From assembly GCA_002781265.1 (NCBI GenBank), contig PETS01000127.1, positions 1-19,656 on the forward strand: a stretch of 19,656 bases of DNA, given 5' to 3'. Positions within the stretch are counted from its first letter, which is position 1, and each line of letters opens with the position of its first letter. Under the pieces are notes generated by a model. It saw nothing but the letters and a program-made list of their open reading frames with translations. It did not search any database and was not told the DNA's origin. The translations under genes were made by a program, and so were the position numbers. This stretch comes from Candidatus Falkowbacteria bacterium CG02_land_8_20_14_3_00_36_14 (lineage in GTDB: Bacteria > Patescibacteriota > Patescibacteriia > Patescibacteriales > UM-FILTER-36-11). Shown piece after piece: positions 13,855-19,656 of this stretch.

Positions 13855-14826
13855 ATGACTACGCCGCAAATTTACGAATTAGCCGTTAGGCTTGGCATAA
13901 AAGCCGATCTGCGCGGACAAGCGAAAGTAAAAAAATATTTGGAAAATATAAACAAAAAATATGAAAAATTAGACAAGGAGCAAAAAGCGGAATTTGACAA
14001 GGAGAAATTGACCAATCCCTACAGCGATACTAGAATATTAGTTGACACTTCGGTTGCGTCCAAGGTGGATAAAAAAAAGGAAATAAAAAAAATATTAACT
14101 GGCATTGATATAGAGGGGACGGAATTATTATTAGCGGATAAAATGGGAGATATTGACTTGGTAATCGGGCACCATCCCCGAGGGAAAGCGCTGGCCGATC
14201 TTCATAGCGTCATGGATTTGCAAGCCCAGGTTTTAGCGGATTATGGAGTGCCGATTAATATTGCCGAATCAATCATTAAGCCGAGAATAAGCGAAGTGAG
14301 CCGTGGGATTGCGTCGGTTAACCATAATCGGATAGTTGATATCGCCCGTTTGCTTAAAATTGATTTTATATGCGCCCATACCATTGCCGATAATCTTGGG
14401 GCTGATTTTTTAATAAAATTATTAAAAAGAAAAAGGCTAGATACGGTGGAAGATATATTAAAAATGCTGAAAGAAATACCGGAATTCAAGGAAGCGGTAA
14501 AATATAATGCCGGTCCGGCGCTTTTCGTCGGCAATCCCGAAAATAGTTGCGGCAAAGTGGCGGTTACGGAATTTACCGGCGGCACCAGCGGCTCTAAAGA
14601 AATGTATGAAAAAATTTCTCAAGCCGGCATTGGCACGATTATGGGCATGCATATGGGAGAAGAACATAGAAAGGAAGCGGAAAAAAACCATATTAACGTG
14701 GTAATTGCCGGCCATATGGCTTCCGATTCTTTAGGAATGAATTTATTTTTGGACGAGCTGGAAAAAAAGGGAATAACCGTCGTGCCGTGTTCGGGCTTGA
14801 TTAGGGTAAAGAGATTTTTAAAATAA
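13855..14826 (+). CDS. NIF3-like (NGG1p-interacting factor 3 family) metal-binding protein
   Basis: A 323-residue protein of the NIF3/DUF34 family, whose members bind paired metal ions; roles proposed in the literature differ and none is settled. The N-terminal metal motif is IGHHPRGKAL (His106, His107). The C-terminal motif is AGHMASDSLGMN, with His287 and Asp291 where many members have Glu. The distance between the motifs and the sequence GTIMGMHMGEEHRKE in between are as expected. It has an N-terminal extension of about 55 residues that is very rich in Lys and Glu. No ribosome-binding site is visible. It is upstream of the UMP kinase, with a repeat element between them. Confidence 0.88.
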   Translation: MTTPQIYELAVRLGIKADLRGQAKVKKYLENINKKYEKLDKEQKAEFDKEKLTNPYSDTRILVDTSVASKVDKKKEIKKILTGIDIEGTELLLADKMGDIDLVIGHHPRGKALADLHSVMDLQAQVLADYGVPINIAESIIKPRISEVSRGIASVNHNRIVDIARLLKIDFICAHTIADNLGADFLIKLLKRKRLDTVEDILKMLKEIPEFKEAVKYNAGPALFVGNPENSCGKVAVTEFTGGTSGSKEMYEKISQAGIGTIMGMHMGEEHRKEAEKNHINVVIAGHMASDSLGMNLFLDELEKKGITVVPCSGLIRVKRFLK

Positions 14827-14851
14827 TTTTTTTATCATTGCGAGCGACCGA

Positions 14852-14893
14852 CCTGCCCGCCAGTCGCCTATACTCAAGGCGTTGGCAGGCGGG
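14852..14893 (+). repeat. Nested CCTGCCCGCC...GGCAGGCGGG insertion
   Basis: CCTGCCCGCCA (14852-14862) and TGGCAGGCGGG (14883-14893) form an imperfect inverted repeat. The bases either side (GACCGA and AGGGAG) are directly joined in the ileS copy of the host element, so the 42 bases look like an insertion. Confidence 0.85.
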
Positions 14894-14933
14894 AGGGAGC
14901 GCGGCAATTTCGTTAATGAAGCAAACTGAGATT

Positions 14934-14953
14934 CCTGCCTGCCGGCAGGCAGG
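14934..14953 (+). repeat. Nested 20-bp palindrome CCTGCCTGCCGGCAGGCAGG
   Basis: A perfect 20-bp palindrome identical to 17413-17432. Its flanks join to GAGATT|GCTTCGTCGC, a continuous host-repeat sequence, supporting insertion into the older element. Confidence 0.92.
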
Positions 14954-14989
14954 GCTTCGTCGCTGGTGCTCCTCGCAATGACATATTTT

Positions 14990-15691
14990 ATGAAAAATAT
15001 TTACGTTATATCTTTGGGCGGATCATTAGTGGCAACGGCCGAGGGAATTGATTGGCGGTTTTTGAAGAAGTTCCGCTCTTTAATTTTGTCTGAAATTAAA
15101 AAAGGCAGTAAGTTTGTAATTATTGTCGGCGGCGGCGATACGGCCCGAAAATACCAGGAAGCTTCCGGCAAGGTGGTTAAGCTGACCAATGACGACCGAG
15201 ATTGGATAGGCATTCATGCTACCCGCCTAAACGCGCATTTACTTAAAACTATATTCCGCCAATACGCCCATCCGCGGATAAATAAAAATCCCAATACTAA
15301 GGCCGATATAAGAAAACATTTTGCTCGGGGGGAAAAGATAATGGTCGCGGCTGGCTGGCGGCCGGGCTGGTCAACCGATTTTGTCGCCACCATTTTAGCC
15401 GAACGGCTGTCGGCTAAAACGGTTATCAATTTATCAAACATAGATTATGTATATGATAAGGATCCAAAGAAATTTAAAGGCGCTAAAAAGAAAGAAGAAA
15501 TGAGCTGGCATGAATTTAGGAAATTAGTCGGCAACAGATGGGACCCGGGCTTGAATGCCCCCTTTGATCCGGTGGCCTCGCGAAGGGCGGAGAGCTTGGG
15601 CTTGGAAGTGGCTATTATGAACGGCAAAGCCATAAATAATTTAAAAAATTATTTTTCTGGCAAAAAATTCAAAGGCACGATTATAAAATAA
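14990..15691 (+). CDS. pyrH: UMP kinase, archaeal-type, amino-acid kinase family
   Basis: The 233-residue protein phosphorylates UMP to UDP in pyrimidine synthesis, or is a close relative. The amino-acid kinase fold is shown by ISLGGSLV near the N-terminus (Gly10, Gly11), VGGGDTARKYQ at 46-56 (phosphate-binding glycines), AAGWRPGWSTDFVA for nucleotide binding, and LSNIDYVYDKDPKKFKGA, a strong signature of UMP kinases of the archaeal-like branch. I chose ATG 14990; a GTG at 14966 in frame would start inside the preceding repeat. There is no ribosome-binding site. It is followed by a strong terminator at 15715. The gene symbol is by function; other kinases of this fold are less likely. Confidence 0.88.
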   Translation: MKNIYVISLGGSLVATAEGIDWRFLKKFRSLILSEIKKGSKFVIIVGGGDTARKYQEASGKVVKLTNDDRDWIGIHATRLNAHLLKTIFRQYAHPRINKNPNTKADIRKHFARGEKIMVAAGWRPGWSTDFVATILAERLSAKTVINLSNIDYVYDKDPKKFKGAKKKEEMSWHEFRKLVGNRWDPGLNAPFDPVASRRAESLGLEVAIMNGKAINNLKNYFSGKKFKGTIIK

Positions 15692-15714
15692 ACATTATAA
15701 ATATCATAAAAAAG

Positions 15715-15738
15715 CTTGCTGATCAGCAAGTATTTTTT
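15715..15738 (+). terminator. Intrinsic terminator after UMP kinase
   Basis: CTTGCTGATCAGCAAG (15715-15730) is a perfect 16-bp palindrome followed by TATTTTTT (15731-15738). It is nearly the same sequence as the terminator at 18744, with compensatory stem changes. Confidence 0.9.
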
Positions 15739-15854
15739 ATTTTGGTTTGGCAACTTAAGATACAATACAAATACTGTTAGGAATTTATAGAAATCGGACT
15801 GTTACAAATTAAAATCGGACTATTGGCAGATTTTCTAGAAAAGCTATTTCCTCT

Positions 15855-15977
15855 TGTCATCCCGGGCTTGGCCCGGGATCCAGGAGTATAACGTACAGAC
15901 TCGCCTCAAAAATAACGGTTTTAAAACAATGATAGCGCGGACTAACCCTAGATTCCGGCTCGGAGGCCGGAATGACA
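15855..15977 (-). repeat. TGTCATTCC-type element, copy A
   Basis: Begins TGTCATCCC (15855-15863) and ends GGAATGACA (15969-15977), with internal stems CCCGGGC-TTG-GCCCGGG (15861-15877) and CCGGCTCGGAGGCCGG (15955-15970). Its reverse complement aligns with 17311-17475 (GGGTTAGTCCGC / GGGTAAGTCCGC; GTTTTAAAA in both), so it is a second copy in opposite orientation. Confidence 0.8.
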
Positions 15978-15985
15978 GATGGTAC

Positions 15986-16098
15986 TGTCGCCAATTAAAT
16001 TTTTTTATCTAAAATTAGCAAAAATAATTTTATTTGATTTTTGTCAAATTTGGCTAATCTTAAAAATAATTTTTTGAAAAATTTTTACATTGGCGACA
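15986..16098 (+). repeat. TGTCGCCAAT...ATTGGCGACA inverted-repeat element
   Basis: Perfect 10-bp terminal inverted repeats (15986-15995 and 16089-16098) enclose a very AT-rich, partly self-complementary interior (TTAGC at 16015, GCTAA at 16055). At 113 bp without coding capacity it has the form of a miniature inverted-repeat element. Confidence 0.7.
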
Positions 16099-16164
16099 CG
16101 GCCCAGATAGGTCAAATTTGTCAAAAAAGTCCGATTTCTATTTTTAAATAACAAATACAAACAC

Positions 16165-16191
16165 TTGACTTAAACGGGGGGGGGATATAAT
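16165..16191 (+). promoter_or_regulatory. Promoter with a 9-G spacer tract, upstream of surface gene
   Basis: TTGACT (16165-16170) and TATAAT (16186-16191) are separated by 15 bases: TAAAC, nine G's (16176-16184) and A. The spacer is 2 bases shorter than optimal. A run of nine G's is striking in this AT-rich DNA and lies where slipped-strand length changes would alter promoter strength. The gene start is at 16235; another TATAAT at 16204-16209 has no matching -35. Confidence 0.6.
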
Positions 16192-16234
16192 TGAAGTATA
16201 AGATATAATATGTATTTAAAATTAACTTAAAAAT

Positions 16235-17247
16235 ATGACGAAAATTAAAAATTGGCTTAATCAAAAATTGTCCCGCAAAGGAATTCTTCTGCAAATCATC
16301 TTGGCGACCTTAATCACGGTTTTTTCCGTCGCCGCTATCGTTTCCGCTACCACGATCGGGACGAATGTTTCTACTGGTGGCAGTTTATCCGTAACAGGAA
16401 TAACTACGATAGATAATGGTACTTTTTATGTTGATGTTACTAATAATAGGGTGGGGATCGGATTAACAAACCCCGAAATGACTTACATGTGTATAATGCG
16501 GACGGTGGCATTATTAGAGTATCTGATGGGGGCAGTACGCATACAATTTTAGGTGCCGCTAATAATATAGGCGGATATGTTGGTACTTTTAATAATATTT
16601 CTTTTGGCATAAGAACGAATAATACTGACCGGATATTTGTAGAAGATAATAATGCTGGCAGTGATGTAAGAATAGGTATTGGCACAACTACTCCAGATTC
16701 AGATTTTCATTATTATAAAAATGGCAATCCAATAGCAAAATTTGAAAGCAATGGCGACACAGAATTATACATTAAATCAGGATTAAATGGAGTATCCAGA
16801 ATTAGGATGGCATCATCCACTACGTCAGGATGGACAATAGGCAATAATAGTGGCTTAAGCGATTTTTTTTCAATTGGAGCTAATGTCGCAAATGATGTCC
16901 TTTCTTTAACAACGGACGGAAAAGCAATGGTAAATAGAGTCGGCACAAATCCTAACGCAAATTTTGAAATTGGCGGTACTTTTATGGTTTATCCCGATAG
17001 AATATCTGGGGACGGTCAATGGTTTACAATTAATAGTTCTGGTAATGTCGGCATCGGCACTTCTACGCCGGCCACTGAGTTGGAAGTACACGGTGCGGCT
17101 ACCTCAACCGTGTCTGTAATGAGCGAGGGCGGAGCGTTAAAGGGAGGCAGGATTATATTGGAAGACAGCGACGGAGCCGGCTGTACCGAAATATATACCC
17201 TAGACGGAGTAATCACTTCTGCCATCGTGGCTTGTCCAGCTAATTAA
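16235..17247 (+). pseudogene. Frameshifted surface fibre-like protein with GIGTTTP repeats
   Basis: Two frames join into one protein of about 337 residues if one base (a T) is restored near 16484. The first frame (ATG 16235) has a cytoplasmic start, a hydrophobic segment at 17-38 (GILLQIILATLITVFSVAAI) and then RVGIGLTNPEMT. The second frame continues HVYNADGGIIRVSDGGS... to TAA 17245-17247. VGIG(T/L)(T/S)(T/N)P units recur at about 16450, 16675 and 17050, as in fibre or stalk proteins with repeated beta segments. The C-terminal RIILEDSDGAGCTEIYTLDG ending resembles a terminal motif I associate with Patescibacteria surface proteins. It is probably anchored by the N-terminal segment and displayed outside. 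No ribosome-binding site. It may be a sequencing error rather than decay. Confidence 0.75.
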
Positions 17248-17310
17248 TTTTAGATTGGATTAATTTTATAATCTAATATACCTTAAATTTTAAAACTATC
17301 AAATTTCCAC

Positions 17311-17475
17311 TGTCATTCCAAAAAGCGTAGCTTATTTGGAATCCAGGGTAAGTCCGCAGGAATGTCGGGGTTTAAACGAATGTTTTAAAATTGACGTTTT
17401 TACGATTAACACCCTGCCTGCCGGCAGGCAGGCTGGATTCCGGATATCCCGAGGCTTCGAGATTCCGGAATGACA
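17311..17475 (+). repeat. TGTCATTCC-type element, copy B, with nested palindrome
   Basis: Perfect 9-bp ends TGTCATTCC (17311-17319) and GGAATGACA (17467-17475). It fills most of the 274-bp gap between the two surface genes. It is homologous to the reverse complement of 15855-15977 and carries the 20-bp palindrome at 17413-17432. Confidence 0.85.
17413..17432 (+). repeat. Nested 20-bp palindrome CCTGCCTGCCGGCAGGCAGG
   Basis: Identical to 14934-14953. Its removal joins AACAC to CTGGATTCC, matching the 'CCTGG' end of copy A, so it looks like an insertion into the host element. Confidence 0.9.
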
Positions 17476-17521
17476 AAATAGAAAAATATTTCGTAATTCA
17501 CAATAATTTAGAAATAAAATT

Positions 17522-18731
17522 ATGCGAAAATTAATTATAGTCTTACTGGCTCTGGTTATAATTCTCCCCACTCAAGCCGCTACAACTGACTTTACGGCTG
17601 ACGGAAATATTACAGTTTCCAGCGTAACTTTCGGAGCCGGTACGACTGATATGCTGATTATGGATACCTCAACCGCTGAAAGCTGGGAATTTGATGCGGG
17701 AGCATTTACTGTCACCAATCCGGGAACTTTTAAAGTCGGCTCTTCGGATTCTTCCGTCAAATCAATAAAATTCGCGCAAGGCAGCGCAAACTTGGCTTGC
17801 GCGGAAAATACCACTCCGGGAACAAGCTACGCCACCGCGCCCGCCGACAACCGCCGGAACTTATACTATTACTCCTTCCACCACTACCGATTGCACTTCC
17901 CTTTGCGCGGCCGTTAGCCATGCCGCCACCTATAATTTTTTCCCGACTTGCGGCGCCGCCACCTGCAGTTCAGGGTATAGTTTATCAGGATCCGGCTCCG
18001 GCGCTACTTGCGCGGTCCAATCTTCGGGCGGCGGCGGGGGCGGAGGCAATCAAAATATTCCCGACACAACTCCGCCAGCGATACCGCCCGCGGCCAGTCA
18101 AAGTGCGAGCGGTACCGCCAGCCAGCTTCAAAGCGGCTTTGATGATTTATACGGCCAGCCGAGTCAAATTGTTGAACAAACTTCTATCTATGAATCAGAG
18201 GGTGTTTATGAATATAATAAATGGATTAATTTTGACAGCAATAATTCGGCTTTATATGATAAATTAGCTAGTGCCGTAAAAAATGAAAATCTTACCGATC
18301 AATCTAGATACGCTATCGCCTATTTTATAAATAATGGCACGGACACTACCAAGCGTCTGGGAGCGGGAGAAAGGACAGGAACTATTAATTCTTTTCTTAG
18401 CGCTTTCGGCTATTTGCCCAAATCAGCCGCTGACTGGCAGGATGTCATTAAAATCGCCAACGGCCGGTGGACCAGCGAAAGGAGCCAGGCGGCCGAAGAC
18501 AGGGCTAAAGTTTCATTTAAAAAAGTTTACGGCCGCGAGCCTGTCATAAAATCGCCGACAGATGCTAATGCGGTAATGATTATGGCTTATGGTCTGCGGC
18601 CGGTAAAAAGAAATATTAATAGCGAAAAAAATTCCATTATTTCCTTTATATATTATTATAAAAAAATTCCGGCAAGCGCCGGAGACTGGGATATAGTCAG
18701 GGCAATCGCCTATGGCGGGGCTAAAAGATAA
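17522..18731 (+). pseudogene. Frameshifted secreted protein with triplicated C-terminal module
   Basis: Two frames join into about 402 residues if one extra base (likely G 17846) is removed. Frame 1 from ATG 17522 has a signal peptide (MRKLIIVLLALVIILPTQAA), then beta-rich repeats (FTADGNITVSS, GAGTTDMLIMDTSTAESWEF) and ...TTPGTSYATAPA. After the shift the other frame continues TTAGTYTITPSTTTDCTSLC, a cysteine-containing domain, a Gly7 linker at about 18030-18050, and a C-terminal region to TAA 18729-18731. The last 110 residues hold three related units: FLSAFGYLPKSAADWQDVIK, FKKVYGREPVIKSPTDANAV, and FIYYYKKIPASAGDWDIVRA. I do not recognise the C-terminal family. It is probably secreted; the terminator at 18744 ends the unit. 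Confidence 0.75.
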
Positions 18732-18743
18732 ATAAATTTAAAA

Positions 18744-18773
18744 AATACTTGCCGATCGGCAAGTATTTTTTAT
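18744..18773 (+). terminator. Intrinsic terminator after the second surface gene
   Basis: 18744-18767 is a perfect 24-bp palindrome centred on GATC (core CTTGCCGATCGGCAAG), followed by further T's. It matches the UMP kinase terminator over about 38 bases, including the downstream TATTTTTTATTTT and TTTGGCA. Confidence 0.9.
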
Positions 18774-18817
18774 TTTAATTTGGCATTTATATTATTGACT
18801 TTAATTTTTATTTATGC

Positions 18818-18855
18818 TTAGATTAATCTAAATAATTACTAATTTTAGTAATTAT
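18818..18855 (+). promoter_or_regulatory. Two AT-rich palindromes in the lipoprotein gene leader
   Basis: TTAGATTAATCTAA (18818-18831) is a perfect 14-bp palindrome, followed at once by an 11-bp stem (18832-18842 with 18845-18855, 2-base loop). TTGACT at 18795-18800 could be a -35, with TAGATT (18819-18824) 18 bases downstream overlapping the first palindrome, which would make it operator-like. Neither stem has a T-run. The role is inference. Confidence 0.4.
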
Positions 18856-18968
18856 AAGCTCATTGAAAAAAAGGGAGGTGCGCTATCACAGTAATTTTAG
18901 CAAGTTCTTAGAAGGTTATTTTTTGGCTTTGTTAATTGCAATAAATACATAGAAAAGGAGGAAAGGTT

Positions 18969-19656
18969 ATGAAATGGAAAAATTGGAGTTTGTCAAAAAA
19001 ATTGTTTTACATTTTTGTAATTATTGCGATGTTGAGCAACGGCGGCTGTGAAGACGGCGGAGACGGAGGCGGATCTGGCAATCCGCCGGCAGAAAATAAT
19101 CATTATCCGGTTATTAAAGAAATTTTATTGCAACCGGTTAACAATGGCAATGATTCGTTTGTCTGCTCCGGCACTTTTTCAGACCAAGACGGCGATCTTA
19201 GTGAAGTTGATTTTTCTTGGTATGTGAACGGCCAATATATTGACGGAAGAGAATATGGATTAAGCGGGGCGAACGCGACTGCTAATGATGTTTTAAATAT
19301 TGTTTATGTCGAAGGGGAAAGTACGGCAAATATTAAATGCGTGGTTTATGTTTTTAACCAAGGGGGAAGATCGGATTCAGCCGAGGAATCAATTTCTGTG
19401 ACCATTCCCGGAATACCGTCTAAAGCCATTTATCCTCTGGAAGGAATAAACTTCAGTCCTTATATGGATGGACAGGATCCTAATTATGGGACATTTATTC
19501 CAGCTGATCAAATAAGGGACCGGCTAAGGATTATCGCCCCCTATGTTAAGCGCATTAGAACTTTTGGCGTGACTGATGGTCTGGAAGTAATACCGGCTAT
19601 CGCCCACCAAGAGTTCGGTCTTGATGTGGCAGTGGGAATATGGCTGGGAAAAGATC
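18969..19656 (+). CDS. Probable lipoprotein with GH17-like glycoside hydrolase domain (partial)
   Basis: The frame is open from ATG 18969 through the right edge (229 codons seen). AAAGGAGG at 18954-18961 is the strongest ribosome-binding site in the window. Residues 10-26 are a signal with Cys27 (NGGC), a weak lipobox, followed by an acidic Gly linker (CEDGGDGGGSGNPP). Residues 46-150 look like an Ig-like or PKD-like beta domain (SDQDGDLSEVDFSWYVNG). From about 157 comes GINFSPYMDGQDPNYGTFIP, then IAPYVKRIRTFGVTDGLEVI and DVAVGIWLGKD, matching the start of the exo-beta-1,3-glucanase-like GH17 domain. The active-site glutamates lie beyond the edge, so activity cannot be judged. It is likely surface-anchored and acts on glycans. 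Confidence 0.85.
   Translation, partial: MKWKNWSLSKKLFYIFVIIAMLSNGGCEDGGDGGGSGNPPAENNHYPVIKEILLQPVNNGNDSFVCSGTFSDQDGDLSEVDFSWYVNGQYIDGREYGLSGANATANDVLNIVYVEGESTANIKCVVYVFNQGGRSDSAEESISVTIPGIPSKAIYPLEGINFSPYMDGQDPNYGTFIPADQIRDRLRIIAPYVKRIRTFGVTDGLEVIPAIAHQEFGLDVAVGIWLGKD

Larger units (their letters stand above)
14835..14983 (+). repeat. TCATTGCGAG element carrying two nested palindromes
   Basis: Ends TCATTGCGAG (14835-14844) and CTCGCAATGA (14972-14981, continuing CA) form an inverted repeat. Removing 14852-14893 and 14934-14953 leaves a sequence that matches the reverse complement of the ileS element (5110-5199) at both ends. It fills most of the gap between the NIF3-like gene and the UMP kinase and ends 6 bases before the kinase ATG. 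Confidence 0.9.
15787..16141 (+). repeat. Composite inverted-repeat island in a 543-bp gene-free stretch
   Basis: The gap 15692-16234 holds no supported gene. ATAGAAATCGGACT (15787-15800) is the exact reverse complement of AGTCCGATTTCTAT (16128-16141), bracketing 355 bp. Inside are two further inverted-repeat elements (15855-15977 and 15986-16098). The left end also has a 21-bp direct repeat unit: AAATCGGACT at 15791 and 15812. No transposase reading frame is visible, so the island is non-autonomous. Confidence 0.75.

Noticed and set aside
16470..16490. Programmed ribosomal frameshift in the first surface gene
   Set aside because: No slippery heptamer or downstream stem is visible; a one-base loss explains the join better.
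17797..18549. Two + strand open frames (17797-18267, 18334-18549)
   Set aside because: They are in the wrong frame; the correct frame, after correction of one base near 17846, gives a coherent protein to 18731.
1..19656. tRNA, rRNA or CRISPR array
   Set aside because: I saw no cloverleaf with a TTC-type T-arm, no rRNA-like stretch, and no regularly spaced identical repeats; the repeats present are dispersed palindromes.

Overview
The window reads as a piece of an AT-rich genome with small intergenic gaps, probably from the Candidate Phyla Radiation (Patescibacteria, Parcubacteria-like). The grounds are the gene mix (LemA and HtpX near a zinc-ribbon protein, DUF2339 next to DUF3999, an archaeal-type UMP kinase, GIGTTTP-repeat surface proteins), the frequent absence of Shine-Dalgarno sites, and many small palindromic repeats, some inside genes. 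This placement is inference from protein character. Every supported gene is on the + strand. UGA acts as a stop (for example at 13431-13433), so the standard bacterial code fits.

Layout. 1-88 is the end of an IS30-like transposase. 97-2573 holds three compact single-gene units: a two-CW cysteine-rich protein, guaA and a 60-aa unknown. Each is closed by an intrinsic terminator whose T-run merges into the TTGACA of the next promoter. 2574-7136 is an ileS plus PP-loop ATPase pair. The ileS is enlarged by at least seven translated repeat insertions, and the PP-loop gene carries one of the same family. 7217-12780 is a membrane-proteostasis block: lemA, a TFIIB-type zinc ribbon, a broken copy of the htpX 5' end, DUF2339, DUF3999 and intact htpX. 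12822-15691 has an SGNH hydrolase, a gene interrupted by a stop codon, a NIF3-like protein and a UMP kinase, with a nested repeat before the kinase. 15739-18968 is accessory: a composite repeat island, then two secreted or surface protein genes each broken by a single-base frameshift. 18969 to the end is the first 229 codons of a probable lipoprotein with a GH17-like glycoside hydrolase domain.

Main points of interest: (1) ileS has collected several unrelated palindromic or inverted-repeat elements as in-frame peptide inserts, much as described for Rickettsia palindromic elements. (2) A perfect 20-bp palindrome, CCTGCCTGCCGGCAGGCAGG, sits inside other repeats whose unoccupied form can be reconstructed. 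(3) A 9-G tract lies between the -35 and -10 of the promoter for the first surface gene, the layout of a phase-variable promoter. (4) The 5' end of htpX is present twice, flanking the DUF2339-DUF3999 block. (5) The three disrupted reading frames lie in accessory genes, while the housekeeping genes are intact.
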